Origin: a virus
Length of the DNA: 64,000 nt
Virus record (IMG/VR): IMGVR_UViG_3300045242_000006
Location: 33,287 to 97,286 of that record
Strand: one strand, 5' to 3'
Positions 46,475 to 54,410 of this stretch are shown here, in pieces (the stretch's first letter is position 1; every line of letters starts with the position of its first letter). Position numbers and translations under genes: made by a program. Below the pieces are notes generated by a model. That model ran no database searches and had not been told where the DNA came from. It saw nothing but the letters and a program-made list of their open reading frames with translations.

Positions 46475-46503
46475 ATTCTAGGATAGGCTGAACAGCCTGT
46501 CAA
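46475..46503 (-). promoter_or_regulatory. Promoter
   Basis: Minus strand TTGACA, 17 bases, TAGAAT; AGGCTGTTCAGCCT is an inverted repeat inside the spacer. Confidence 0.65.
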
Positions 46504-46733
46504 GCTTTGTTGTTCAATTTTTTCAGTTCGTCATGAATGCCCGAAAGCACACACCACAACCCGCTACCGATTGCCCAGAAGATGAACCCAATCAAGCCAT
46601 AGACAAGGCCGATGAGCCAACCCGAGCTGACAACGACTAACGTCATCATCAGCGCCACACCGATCAGGCCAACTGCCACTAACACATCATTGGTCTTGAT
46701 TGCAAGGCGTTTCATGCTATTAATTTCGCTCAT
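46500..46733 (-). CDS. Small membrane protein
   Basis: 77 aa with two hydrophobic spans (VLVAVGLIGVALMMTLVVVS, then LIGLVYGLIGFIFWAIGSGL) and a basic C-terminus. AGGATTGATGAA upstream. Function unknown. Confidence 0.7.
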   Translation of the reverse strand: MSEINSMKRLAIKTNDVLVAVGLIGVALMMTLVVVSSGWLIGLVYGLIGFIFWAIGSGLWCVLSGIHDELKKLNNKA

Positions 46734-46737
46734 TTCA

Positions 46738-46884
46738 TCAATCCTCTGAGTCAGGGACTACGACTGTTTGAAAGTCGTAATCATCCTGAGTAGCTTCGAT
46801 AACATCCTCAATTGACATTGTAGACGGAAACCAAAGACTGTCAACCATTACCGCCCCACCATGCCGCCAAATTTTGTAATACAT
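46738..46884 (-). CDS. Micro-protein
   Basis: 48 aa from an ATG adjoining the upstream stop: MYYKIWRHGGAVMVDSLWFP, then SIEDVIEATQDDYDFQTVVV. Function unknown. Confidence 0.55.
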   Translation of the reverse strand: MYYKIWRHGGAVMVDSLWFPSTMSIEDVIEATQDDYDFQTVVVPDSED

Positions 46885-48000
46885 TTAGATCCGCTTCACA
46901 CCGTGTTGCTTAGCAAGGTAGAAATCATTCAGGTTTATCTGGCTTGCAACTTCTTTCAAAAGCCTGCTCTGCTCTGCAATGGTACGCTGAATTTCAGCCT
47001 TCTGCAACTCAAGTGCTTTGATCTTTTCAAGATACTCAGACACCTGCAATTGAGGTAGAGCCTCGACAGGCATTTTAGTCATCTTGTCTATATCTTTCCA
47101 GCTATAGACGCTAATGTCAGAGCCAATAGGACCGAAACCCGGAGAGGATGAGTCATCGTCATAGTTCAGAACATACAGCTCACCATCGTCCTTGTATTGG
47201 AAAATGTCACCTACTTTATAGCCCATCCGTCGGCATGGTGTCAAGCTTCCAACCAAACTATCATCCCACTCGGTTTTGATAGCGTGTACCAGCTCACCCA
47301 GTTGCAGCATACGATTTGCACCATACTCACCGCCCCACTTATCAGTGATGCTACCAAAACTTTCAGTCGGGCTCTGCCCATTAACGCCTTTGACAGGGTA
47401 GTGGTATTCACCGCTGTAGCTTGGAACCCTGCGGATCAAGTTTTCTTTGACCCAAGCCATTTGGCTATAATCAGCACCAGCCTTTCGAGCAAAAGTTTCA
47501 ATGTTGTCACAAATCCCGTAACTATAAGTCAGACCGTTAGGACGTGGATTGGCTATTGGAGCAGCACGGTAGAGTGTGACAGCTTCCAACATAGCTTCAA
47601 AGGTGTCAACAGCATTCTTCTGTAGTGGCGTGTAAATCACTTCACCGGGCCACGGCGATCTTGCTGGCGTGGGGAGCACTTTGCGGTAGTCAGTAGCCAT
47701 CATGGCTGCAACACTCTCTGGCGGTAGCATGGGCACAGGCAACGGCACCTGAGGGGAATCTACTGCGATGGCAACTCGCGGCTGTTCTGGGATGATTTCC
47801 AAATCCTCAATAAGGAAACACTTGCATCCAACAGTGCCGCACTCAGACTTAAAGAAAGGTAAGCGGGATTTATCGTCGTCGATAAGAATGAAGACCAAAT
47901 CACGTAGAGCCTCTGAGTACCCCTCACCTACCAAACGCAAACGGGTGACGTCTTCAATGAAGCCTTTCTCTTGTGCTGGTGTGAGTGTGGACGTTGTCAT
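46885..48000 (-). CDS. Hypothetical protein with C-terminal coiled coil
   Basis: 371 aa from the ATG at 48000, about 40 bases after its promoter; a longer frame to 48099 would include the promoter and is rejected. MTTSTLTPAQEKGFIEDVTR, a Pro-rich middle (VPLPVPMLPPESVAAM), a central KVGDIFQYKDDGELYVLNYD beta segment, and EYLEKIKALELQKAEIQRTI coiled coil at the end. No family recognised. Confidence 0.7.
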   Translation of the reverse strand: MTTSTLTPAQEKGFIEDVTRLRLVGEGYSEALRDLVFILIDDDKSRLPFFKSECGTVGCKCFLIEDLEIIPEQPRVAIAVDSPQVPLPVPMLPPESVAAMMATDYRKVLPTPARSPWPGEVIYTPLQKNAVDTFEAMLEAVTLYRAAPIANPRPNGLTYSYGICDNIETFARKAGADYSQMAWVKENLIRRVPSYSGEYHYPVKGVNGQSPTESFGSITDKWGGEYGANRMLQLGELVHAIKTEWDDSLVGSLTPCRRMGYKVGDIFQYKDDGELYVLNYDDDSSSPGFGPIGSDISVYSWKDIDKMTKMPVEALPQLQVSEYLEKIKALELQKAEIQRTIAEQSRLLKEVASQINLNDFYLAKQHGVKRI

Positions 48001-48046
48001 TGCTCTGTTTTCCCTTGCCTTAATGGCGTTCTGTTTAAGTGGGACC

Positions 48047-48074
48047 ATCTTATCAAGTGTGGCCGGCCAGTCAA
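48047..48074 (-). promoter_or_regulatory. Promoter
   Basis: Minus strand TTGACT, 16 bases, TAAGAT. The spacer holds GGCCGGCC. Confidence 0.65.
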
Positions 48075-48210
48075 GCACTATTTTAAAAGAATTTTTCATT
48101 GGATGCGAATGATTCTACCTCTTATCCAGTGGGACATTGACGTGCTTCACGAAAAAGCTGTAGCACGTCGTTTTCCATTAACCAACCACTCTCTATAGAT
48201 TTACACCAAT

Positions 48211-48292
48211 CTCTGTAAAAAACTGGCCGGGGATTTTCCCCCAAAGAGATGCCCGTTTCTGTGAAAACCTGTCCGGGGACTTTTAATCCCAG
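48211..48292. repeat. Imperfect tandem repeat with CCGGGGA core
   Basis: Two copies of CTGTRAAAA-x-CTG-x-CCGGGGA followed by TTTT-x-CCC, about 48 bases apart, just after the gene ending at 48283. Possibly paired terminator hairpins. Confidence 0.5.
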
Positions 48293-48507
48293 CTGAAGAT
48301 GCTACCTACCACATCGAGTGCCACGTCAGCAGCAGACTCAATCAGAGAGCCCGTGGCATAGCCTATAGCCACGCCAACCGCAACGTCGAGCACGGTTTCA
48401 ATGAAGTCAGTGTCACGACTGGAGCAAGAGTAGGACGTACACTTACCACTTCGGTGGTCGGATACAAAGGTATTGTGGCAAGAGTTGCAACGAAGACGGT
48501 AAGACAT
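48283..48507 (-). CDS. Zinc-ribbon protein with hydrophobic C-terminus
   Basis: 74 aa. MSYRLRCNSCHNTFVSDHRS and KCTSYSCSSRD give C-x2-C plus further Cys, then a glycine-zipper-like VLDVAVGVAIGYATGSLIES. AGGAGAATCTTT before the ATG. Function unknown. Confidence 0.7.
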   Translation of the reverse strand: MSYRLRCNSCHNTFVSDHRSGKCTSYSCSSRDTDFIETVLDVAVGVAIGYATGSLIESAADVALDVVGSIFSWD

Positions 48508-48693
48508 AAAGATTCTCCTATTGTTTAATGAGCAGTGAATGTATACTCTCTTATCGTTTCTGTCAAGAATCTTATAAGAAAAATATCCAGACGAATTTGC
48601 CTAGCGAACATCGCAGCGAAAAGTTTTGGCGACAGCAAATAATCCATAAAAGTAAGGCCAGCGAAAAGTTTTTGGCTGGAAGTAAATCTGGGA

Positions 48694-49293
48694 TTAAATA
48701 AGGGAACGACTAACCTCTAAGGCTTTAACAACCAGTGGATACTTCTTGTACACCTTTCTCATATTATCAATATGACGCAGCTTCTCCACTCTCCATGCTT
48801 GGTGGGCTTCATCCTCAGTTTCGTAAATCCCTAAGTACTTACCTCCAAATGGCGTAGTACACTTGGCAATAAATCTAACACCATCATACTTATAAAGCTC
48901 TACACCAGCTTTATACTCAGACACTTTACGTTCTCTGAGTACACTATTCACCACTACTGGAACGAACACACAAGTTTCCGGTGAATATATTTTATTACCC
49001 GGTACTAATAAATCTTTGTCCAACTGCCAAAACCTGCCACTCTCAACTTCCATATAACCCTTCTGAGAGTGGCACCACTCGACAAAAGTTTGGAAGTCTG
49101 TGAAGCTATTACTAGTCCCTTCGTAAGCGGGCTGCCTCTTCCATAGTGATGGTAAACATCTTGAGTTTACATTGTTCCAAAGCTTACCAGCTCTTGTGTG
49201 GTACACAATACCATCCTGACCATAACTTTTAAGCCACAGGCCGAAGCTACCTTTAACGTCCTCTTTAATTACGGACTGGTCTCGACTAGCCAA
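48694..49293 (-). CDS. AP2/HNH-like endonuclease-type protein
   Basis: 199 aa from a TTG seven bases after GGAGG. LWNNVNSRC, FWQLDKDLLVPGNKIYSPET and a C-terminal KYLGIYETEDEAHQAWRVEK resemble phage endonuclease-like proteins with an AP2 DNA-binding end. The HNH histidines are not clear, so it may be inactive or only DNA-binding. Confidence 0.6.
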   Translation of the reverse strand: MASRDQSVIKEDVKGSFGLWLKSYGQDGIVYHTRAGKLWNNVNSRCLPSLWKRQPAYEGTSNSFTDFQTFVEWCHSQKGYMEVESGRFWQLDKDLLVPGNKIYSPETCVFVPVVVNSVLRERKVSEYKAGVELYKYDGVRFIAKCTTPFGGKYLGIYETEDEAHQAWRVEKLRHIDNMRKVYKKYPLVVKALEVSRSLI

Positions 49294-49296
49294 ACA

Positions 49297-49476
49297 TTAA
49301 CCTCCTTCTATGTATTGTTTCAATTGACGTAAACTGAGGAATGGATCACTCACCACCAATCCATCACAACCTCTTGGCTTATATACCCAGCCGTTCTGCT
49401 CATGATAGATACGACCTATCTGCATCTTCTTCCACTTGACAGCGATATACCCTTCCTTCTGATCGTAGTTAATCAC
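49297..49476 (-). CDS. Small hypothetical protein (GTG start)
   Basis: 59 aa from a GTG overlapping the upstream stop (GTGA): MINYDQKEGYIAVKWKKMQI, then LVVSDPFLSLRQLKQYIEGG. Its last codons overlap the ribosome site of the next gene. Confidence 0.55.
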   Translation of the reverse strand: MINYDQKEGYIAVKWKKMQIGRIYHEQNGWVYKPRGCDGLVVSDPFLSLRQLKQYIEGG

Positions 49477-49709
49477 TCTTCATCCTCGAAATCATCTTCC
49501 AGTGTATACGAGATGCCAAGATCAGCATAGGTCATTGCTTCAGGCACCATGATACAGTCAGGACCACTGTCCATACCACCATAAGACTCAGGGTCTTCCT
49601 CAATGGCACGTTCAGCCAACTCCTTGTTGAAGGTATATTGGATGGAAGTATAGCCGTCAGTGCCGCCAGCGATCAGGTATAGTGGTTTCAGCTTAACTAC
49701 GATGGTCAT
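49473..49709 (-). CDS. Hypothetical acidic protein
   Basis: 78 aa (MTIVVKLKPLYLIAGGTDGY, then ADLGISYTLEDDFEDEE). Overlaps both neighbours. No family recognised. Confidence 0.65.
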   Translation of the reverse strand: MTIVVKLKPLYLIAGGTDGYTSIQYTFNKELAERAIEEDPESYGGMDSGPDCIMVPEAMTYADLGISYTLEDDFEDEE

Positions 49710-50050
49710 TTAAACTCCCCCTTCAAAAGTGCGATTTCTTCTGGTGTAAGCTTAGCCATTGCTGCTTCAACTCTGGCCTTACGTTCAGCTTCACGTTGAG
49801 CTGTGACATCGGCAAAACATGTAGGAGTGTAGCCCTCAAGGATGTACAAGTCAGGGCCATCTTCAATAGCGTGTTTTTGCTTTACATCTCCGGGTCCACC
49901 ATACCATCCTTTGTTCTTGGCTGCAAACTCTGCTTCGTGTTTATGACGATGTACACTGAGCATGCTTCTACAGCGTCCGAACTCATCATGAACTTCGTAG
50001 GCAACGAATACTGTAACGATTGCACTCTGAATATCAGTAAGACCTTTCAT
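49706..50050 (-). CDS. Hypothetical protein
   Basis: 114 aa from the ATG at 50050 (GGAGAATCAA). MKGLTDIQSAIVTVFVAYEV, GPDLYILEGYTPTCFADVTA, then a charged helix. No family recognised. Confidence 0.66.
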   Translation of the reverse strand: MKGLTDIQSAIVTVFVAYEVHDEFGRCRSMLSVHRHKHEAEFAAKNKGWYGGPGDVKQKHAIEDGPDLYILEGYTPTCFADVTAQREAERKARVEAAMAKLTPEEIALLKGEFK

Positions 50051-50082
50051 TTGATTCTCCGTTGTTTGTCTTGATGTGGCCC

Positions 50083-50110
50083 ATTCTACAGTAACCAGAC
50101 TTCCTGTCAA
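50083..50110 (-). promoter_or_regulatory. Promoter
   Basis: Minus strand TTGACA, 16 bases, TAGAAT, followed by GGGCC. Confidence 0.65.
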
Positions 50111-50137
50111 CCACTAAATCACTTTACTATAGGCAAA

Positions 50138-50158
50138 CAAAAGCCCTCCGAAGAGGGC
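50138..50158 (-). terminator. Rho-independent terminator
   Basis: Minus strand GCCCTC-TTCG-GAGGGC followed by TTTTG. Confidence 0.8.
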
Positions 50159-50185
50159 TCTTAATACCACATACCAGCAGTGTAT

Positions 50186-50380
50186 TCAGTAACGAATGCC
50201 TGTGCGTTCGAACAGTGCAGTAGCCAGCTCGTTAATCCTACCTTCCAACCACATCTTATGACTAGGGATTGTGCAAGCTTTCAGGCTCACTCGAAAGGCT
50301 TCTAGCTTAACGCGGAGAATCCTAAGCTGTTCTTTAGCGTAGTATGCTTCTCTTACAGCGGGGATTGTTGTATCGGCCAT
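50186..50380 (-). CDS. Hypothetical helical protein
   Basis: 64 aa, basic coiled-coil-like helix (EAYYAKEQLRILRVKLEAFR, then LEGRINELATALFERTGIRY). Followed by a terminator. Function unknown. Confidence 0.65.
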   Translation of the reverse strand: MADTTIPAVREAYYAKEQLRILRVKLEAFRVSLKACTIPSHKMWLEGRINELATALFERTGIRY

Positions 50381-50453
50381 TCGTTGGCTCCTTATGTGAG
50401 AGAATCCATCCTAGCTTAGTATAGCACCGTTCGTCGGCTGTGTCTACTAATAC

Positions 50454-50597
50454 TTACTCATCAGCTGGTTTCGCTTCCCAAATCCCACGACCAGAGCGAC
50501 GACGTTCACGAGTGTTACGAGTCTTCTTACGCTCTTCACGCTTGGCCTTGTCGTATTCGTAGTCCTTATTATACTCTTCTGCTTTAAAACTTCTCAA
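50454..50597 (-). CDS. Basic micro-protein, RRSGR-W family copy 2 (TTG start)
   Basis: 47 aa from a TTG with GAGGGATG upstream: MRSFKAEEYNKDYEYDKAKR, then ERRRSGRGIWEAKPADE. Shares layout and the RRSGR-GIW end with the protein at 45818-45958. Confidence 0.55.
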   Translation of the reverse strand: MRSFKAEEYNKDYEYDKAKREERKKTRNTRERRRSGRGIWEAKPADE

Positions 50598-50598
50598 A

Positions 50599-50820
50599 CT
50601 ACATCCCTCTCACTGTTAAATTACGTTTCACTTGCATTACCACTTCAATATCCTCACTGATGCTACGGAATTGATCAGTAGTGATAGTCATATCAGCATG
50701 CCACGCTGCAAGCAACCCTCGTACAAAGGTAGCATGTGACACAGCATCACGGTATGTTTGTGCAGCGACAACCAGCTTATAGAAGCTCTGGATGTATTTA
50801 ATCTTTTGATCTGTGGTCAT
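50599..50820 (-). CDS. Hypothetical helical protein
   Basis: 73 aa (MTTDQKIKYIQSFYKLVVAA, then ADMTITTDQFRSISEDIEVV). ATGA overlap with the upstream gene. No family recognised. Confidence 0.65.
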   Translation of the reverse strand: MTTDQKIKYIQSFYKLVVAAQTYRDAVSHATFVRGLLAAWHADMTITTDQFRSISEDIEVVMQVKRNLTVRGM

Positions 50821-51077
50821 GCACCTTTAACTCCAATCTGTAGAATAAAACCATCTTTGTCTTTAGACAGCTCAAAGCGGTTGCCATAGATATATTCAAC
50901 CTCAGAGGTATCGCCTATATCCTTCCATTGCTGGTATTCAATAGTGGTGTAGAAGTCCTCTACACTGCAAGTACCGCCTTGTTGGTAATATCCTCCACCA
51001 TCATAGTGTACCAGAGTTTGCACTCTAGCATCTTGTGGCATTGTCTTCAACCATTCAATCAGTTCAGATACGATCAT
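50817..51077 (-). CDS. Hypothetical protein
   Basis: 86 aa. MIVSELIEWLKTMPQDARVQ, then YYQQGGTCSVEDFYTTIEYQ; the opening (S-E-L-I-E-x-L) is typical of small phage proteins of unknown role. Overlaps the gene at 51289. Confidence 0.66.
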   Translation of the reverse strand: MIVSELIEWLKTMPQDARVQTLVHYDGGGYYQQGGTCSVEDFYTTIEYQQWKDIGDTSEVEYIYGNRFELSKDKDGFILQIGVKGA

Positions 51078-51289
51078 ACCCTGCCGCCCAATCTTGCAAA
51101 CAGGTAGTGGTCGGGCGTAATACCGTCTTGAGCCAACCTTGCGTTGATTCGATACTGGATCAGATCACTAGCATTCTGTTCGCCCATCTTCTCACGAACA
51201 ACATCTTGGCAATCCCAGTGACACTTTAACAGGCCATTGAAGGTTTGTCCATTAATCATTGGGAGGTTACAGCCGGGGCAGTTAGACAT
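51074..51289 (-). CDS. Small zinc-finger protein
   Basis: 71 aa from the ATG at 51289. MSNCPGCNLPMINGQTFNGL then KCHWDC gives C-x2-C...H-x2-C. Helical C-terminus. Function unknown. Confidence 0.66.
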   Translation of the reverse strand: MSNCPGCNLPMINGQTFNGLLKCHWDCQDVVREKMGEQNASDLIQYRINARLAQDGITPDHYLFARLGGRV

Positions 51290-51494
51290 GACTGATAACG
51301 CCCTTTTGCCCACGTTTAAGGTCAGTTTTGCTGTGACTTAACCGGTAGAATGCTGTAATTTGTTTGGTGTCAGGTTCATAGAAACTGTACTCCAGCTTTG
51401 TGTACTCAGCTGTTGCCTGCTGTCCGACGAGCCAGTTTTGGTAATCTTCTTCAGTTTCAGCCCTTCCGCACCGCTGTTTGATAACATTACTCAC
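51282..51494 (-). CDS. Hypothetical protein
   Basis: 70 aa (RAETEEDYQNWLVGQQATAE, then SKTDLKRGQKGVISHV). Overlaps neighbours at both ends. Function unknown. Confidence 0.62.
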   Translation of the reverse strand: MSNVIKQRCGRAETEEDYQNWLVGQQATAEYTKLEYSFYEPDTKQITAFYRLSHSKTDLKRGQKGVISHV

Positions 51495-51865
51495 TTCTGT
51501 TTCTCCATACGCTTGATAGCCTTGTCAAAGATGCCACGACCAATCTTCATACCCTTAACACCCAAAGCTTCAAACTGACCCTTCATCTGGTTAGCACCAT
51601 GGCAGCACGCTACAACATTTCCAGCGATATAGCCCTTGGAGCCGTCGATACGGTCAATGGTGGCGTCTGAGAGACGCATTTCACTTTTACCATCGCTCTT
51701 AGTGAGTGGCAAGCCAGTATAGTAGCAACGCTTGGCACCCATCAGATTCTTCATCGACTGGAATGTCAGAGTGAATTCGATGCCACGTTTCTTGGCGTTC
51801 TCTGCTTTCCAAGCCAAATGCTTGGCACAGTACAGGTCGAATTCAGCTTTGGTGAAGTTGCTCAT
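51491..51865 (-). CDS. HNH/endonuclease VII-like protein
   Basis: 124 aa. RCYYTGLPLT, then ATIDRIDGSKGYIAGNVVAC and CHGANQMKG follow the layout of HNH-type recombination endonucleases (Cys-containing strand, D-R-I-D, N-x3-K). Could process branched DNA or be a solitary homing enzyme. Metal ligands are incomplete by eye. Confidence 0.62.
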   Translation of the reverse strand: MSNFTKAEFDLYCAKHLAWKAENAKKRGIEFTLTFQSMKNLMGAKRCYYTGLPLTKSDGKSEMRLSDATIDRIDGSKGYIAGNVVACCHGANQMKGQFEALGVKGMKIGRGIFDKAIKRMEKQK

Positions 51866-51877
51866 CTTTATTGTTCC

Positions 51878-52024
51878 TTAACGACGAAAGGCGATGGAAA
51901 TAACAAGTGCACCAATAATGGTGGTTACGATATTTTGTGTTGCATCTAATCCGAATGCTGGTGTGATTGCGATAGCAGTAAACAGACCCCAAACGCCAGA
52001 CCAAATCATAGCTTCTACATTCAT
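51878..52024 (-). CDS. Small membrane protein
   Basis: 48 aa: MNVEAMIWSGVWGLFTAIAI and IVTTIIGALVISIAFRR make two hydrophobic spans. Follows the next gene's stop by one base. Holin-like size, but no lysis gene is nearby. Confidence 0.55.
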   Translation of the reverse strand: MNVEAMIWSGVWGLFTAIAITPAFGLDATQNIVTTIIGALVISIAFRR

Positions 52025-52025
52025 A

Positions 52026-52169
52026 TTAGACTCCAACCTTGTGGCAGATATAATTTAGTCCAGACACCAGACCAGCCCACAATGCTACGTTATTCTGTTC
52101 AGTCAAGAGGGCCATCACTGCAATGACGCCAGCGAACAGTGCGATTTCTTTACGATAATCTACAAGCAT
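52026..52169 (-). CDS. Small membrane protein
   Basis: 47 aa: MLVDYRKEIALFAGVIAVMA then LWAGLVSGLNYICHKVGV, one or two hydrophobic spans. GGAGAGACATATTA upstream. Paired with the gene at 52024. Confidence 0.55.
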   Translation of the reverse strand: MLVDYRKEIALFAGVIAVMALLTEQNNVALWAGLVSGLNYICHKVGV

Positions 52170-52203
52170 TAATATGTCTCTCCGTTGTTTAATGTGTCAG
52201 ATA

Positions 52204-52719
52204 TTATAGGACTTGCTTCAGATCGTCAAGCGTTAACCCTTTTGCTTTCAGAATAACATCCAAAGAAGCTTTCGTTTCTTTTGCAAGATCGAATTTCTTC
52301 CTGTCAAGTGCCTGTGCGAACAGGCTTTCAACTTCAGCGAACGTTCTGCCCTCGACACCAACAAGAAAGTCAAAAACCTTATGAAAGGGGTTCTCTACTT
52401 TATGTGCAACGGCAACAGGGGTCTTTCTTTGAACTGCAACAGCCTCTTCAAAGTTCAACTTACCTTTGTTATCTGCCATGATCCAATTACTGATTCGGGT
52501 TGCCCAAGTCCAGTAGCGTTCACCAGTTGCATCAGACAATGCTGATGCAATTTTTGTATTCATCACTTTTGATCCCTTGATCATATTAACAATCATCTTT
52601 TTATCTCGGATCAAAAATACTTTTCGTACTGTGCTGTATTCTTCGTTTGCTTCGCCAGTCGTGGTCGCACGTTTACAAGCTTCAAGAACGAAGTCTACAA
52701 TTTGAGGCAAGGTGAACAT
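52204..52719 (-). CDS. Hypothetical protein
   Basis: 171 aa, helical (MFTLPQIVDFVLEACKRATT, then KVFDFLVGVEGRTFAEVESL). One-base overlap with the nucleotidyltransferase-like gene, so likely functionally linked. No family recognised. Confidence 0.66.
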   Translation of the reverse strand: MFTLPQIVDFVLEACKRATTTGEANEEYSTVRKVFLIRDKKMIVNMIKGSKVMNTKIASALSDATGERYWTWATRISNWIMADNKGKLNFEEAVAVQRKTPVAVAHKVENPFHKVFDFLVGVEGRTFAEVESLFAQALDRKKFDLAKETKASLDVILKAKGLTLDDLKQVL

Positions 52720-53723
52720 TAGTATGTCTCTCCAGTGTAAGGTTTCAGAAGATGTTGGTTCTTGTTGAACCGTTCGATATAGTCATTCTCGCCTAGTTCA
52801 TTGTACAGGTCAAGCACTTTTTGATAATTTTCCCAAGCATATTCCCTAAACCAGCCTGACGTAATACTTGTGCACACCTTCATCAGAGCCATCTCAAAGC
52901 TCCACCGAGCACTTGGCCCACCTTCCTTACCCAAACCATGGGGAATCTGCGAACGCTCAAGGGCGAGCACGCACGCCTCTTCATAGACGCCATAAAGACG
53001 TACTTGTTCCGGTACTGACATGAATTTCTCCTTAGAGGTCATCACCTCAGAACCGTCTTTCATGTAATAGGTATAGGCTGGTGTTGGTTTGCCCCAATTG
53101 CCACCCATCTGCTCATACAGCCAATCACGCTCCACACTCAAAGCCACAGCCAAGTGGATGCTATCGTGATCGTACACGTAATTCACACCATCACCATTGA
53201 AGAAGTCTTTAGAACTGACGTTCAGCTTTGGGTGTTTGTAGGTGTAGCTTTCACTCTCACGAAGCTTGAGTAGCGCCAAATTAGCGGGATTCTGTGTTAA
53301 CCAATACTTCACATCCCCGGACCCAATCTTCTCACGCAGGAAGTGGATATCTCCCATAGTTTTCAAGAAGTGTGGACTGTTCTTTTTATAACGATGACTC
53401 TGCTTGATTAGCAACAGATCTTCGTTGACAGCGATAGCAGGCTCAAGCATCACAATGTCTTTGATGCCGTAGTGCTCAAGCAGAGACTCAGCAGACGTAC
53501 CTTCCCAAGCAATCTCAAACTCGTAGTTCATGCCATCTTTATCACGGCAGTGATAGTATTTACCACCTTCAGTTGGGACAGCAAACTTCAGCATTCCTTT
53601 GTTGGCCTTGTGCCAAGCAGTGAACTGTTCGATGGTGCAGATATAATCCCAGTCAATGCACTTACGTGTCTCTGCAATTTCTGGGTTGTTTGCCACGAGG
53701 GCGCGAGAGCCTACAAGAAGCAT
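52719..53723 (-). CDS. Nucleotidyltransferase-like protein
   Basis: 334 aa. MLLVGSRALVANNP and CIDWDYICT give the G-S...D-x-D pattern of polymerase-beta-type nucleotidyltransferases, followed by YEFEIAWEGTSAESLLEHYG. Similar proteins occur in large phages. Substrate unknown; tRNA or small-molecule modification are possibilities. Coupled to the downstream 171-aa gene. Confidence 0.7.
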   Translation of the reverse strand: MLLVGSRALVANNPEIAETRKCIDWDYICTIEQFTAWHKANKGMLKFAVPTEGGKYYHCRDKDGMNYEFEIAWEGTSAESLLEHYGIKDIVMLEPAIAVNEDLLLIKQSHRYKKNSPHFLKTMGDIHFLREKIGSGDVKYWLTQNPANLALLKLRESESYTYKHPKLNVSSKDFFNGDGVNYVYDHDSIHLAVALSVERDWLYEQMGGNWGKPTPAYTYYMKDGSEVMTSKEKFMSVPEQVRLYGVYEEACVLALERSQIPHGLGKEGGPSARWSFEMALMKVCTSITSGWFREYAWENYQKVLDLYNELGENDYIERFNKNQHLLKPYTGETY

Positions 53724-53734
53724 GATGAATCCCC

Positions 53735-54082
53735 TTAGATGAATTTGATACCGGCTTTTTGCATAATCAGATTATAAACCATTGCTTGTTGTTCAAGCTC
53801 TTTGATTTGAGCGTAGATATCTTTGCAGTTTCTAACTGCTTCGTCAAGACTTATTTCAGTGGTTTCCACACCAACAGGTGGGTAGGTTTTAGCAGCTTCA
53901 ATATAAAGTTTGAATTTAGACTCATCGTAAGTGTAAGCACTCAGATCATTACCCTCCGTATCACACAGATATAGGTAGTCAAAATCTTCATGGTTTTTGA
54001 CCAAGTAGACACCACCCTTTTTAGTGCCTCTAAAGTCACCTTGAATCCTTATGACCTTGTCACCTTTTTGAAATTGTGGCAC
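53735..54082 (-). CDS. Hypothetical protein (GTG start)
   Basis: 115 aa from a GTG at 54082 with GAGGATTTAGAA; frames reaching 54142 would cross the promoter. VPQFQKGDKVIRIQGDFRGT looks like an SH3-like beta start, then a C-terminal helix (NCKDIYAQIKELEQQAMVYN). Confidence 0.64.
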   Translation of the reverse strand: MPQFQKGDKVIRIQGDFRGTKKGGVYLVKNHEDFDYLYLCDTEGNDLSAYTYDESKFKLYIEAAKTYPPVGVETTEISLDEAVRNCKDIYAQIKELEQQAMVYNLIMQKAGIKFI

Positions 54083-54113
54083 TTCTAAATCCTCGTTTGT
54101 TTGTGTGGAATAG

Positions 54114-54142
54114 ATGATATAGAAACGCCCCGGAGCTGTCAA
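54114..54142 (-). promoter_or_regulatory. Promoter embedded in a terminator-like hairpin
   Basis: Minus strand TTGACA, 17 bases, TATCAT. The -35 box is in the loop of an 8-bp stem CGCCTCGG/CCGGGGCG that is followed by TTTCTAT. Confidence 0.6.
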
Positions 54143-54160
54143 CCCCGAGGCGTAATCATT

Positions 54161-54400
54161 TTAGCAATTTTGGCTAGAGGCTCGCCAGAAGCTCTGGCCT
54201 TCATCAAGGCCGTGGTGATCACGGTCGTCTTCATCCACTTCAGAAGCAGGTACGTAGTAGCCACCCATACCGTAACCACCAAGATTCATAGTGAATCCAA
54301 GGTCATGTTCATCAGCGATGCTTTCAGCTTCCCACACAAGCTTCTGGGCTTGGTCAAGCAGAACTCCAATCTGTTTCAACACTTCACGTTTATCAGTCAT
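54161..54400 (-). CDS. Small protein with C-terminal W-x-x-S-S-x-x-C tail
   Basis: 79 aa from the ATG at 54400 (GGAGAATGAA). Helix LLDQAQKLVWEAESIADEHD, a Gly/Tyr-rich strand, and the end SFWRASSQNC. Clearly related in layout to the proteins at 54411, 55331 and 56195. Function unknown. Confidence 0.68.
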   Translation of the reverse strand: MTDKREVLKQIGVLLDQAQKLVWEAESIADEHDLGFTMNLGGYGMGGYYVPASEVDEDDRDHHGLDEGQSFWRASSQNC

Positions 54401-54410
54401 TTCATTCTCC

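Noticed and set aside
51878-52169. Two small membrane proteins as holin and antiholin
   Set aside because: Size fits, but no endolysin or spanin is near and the hydrophobic pattern is not diagnostic.
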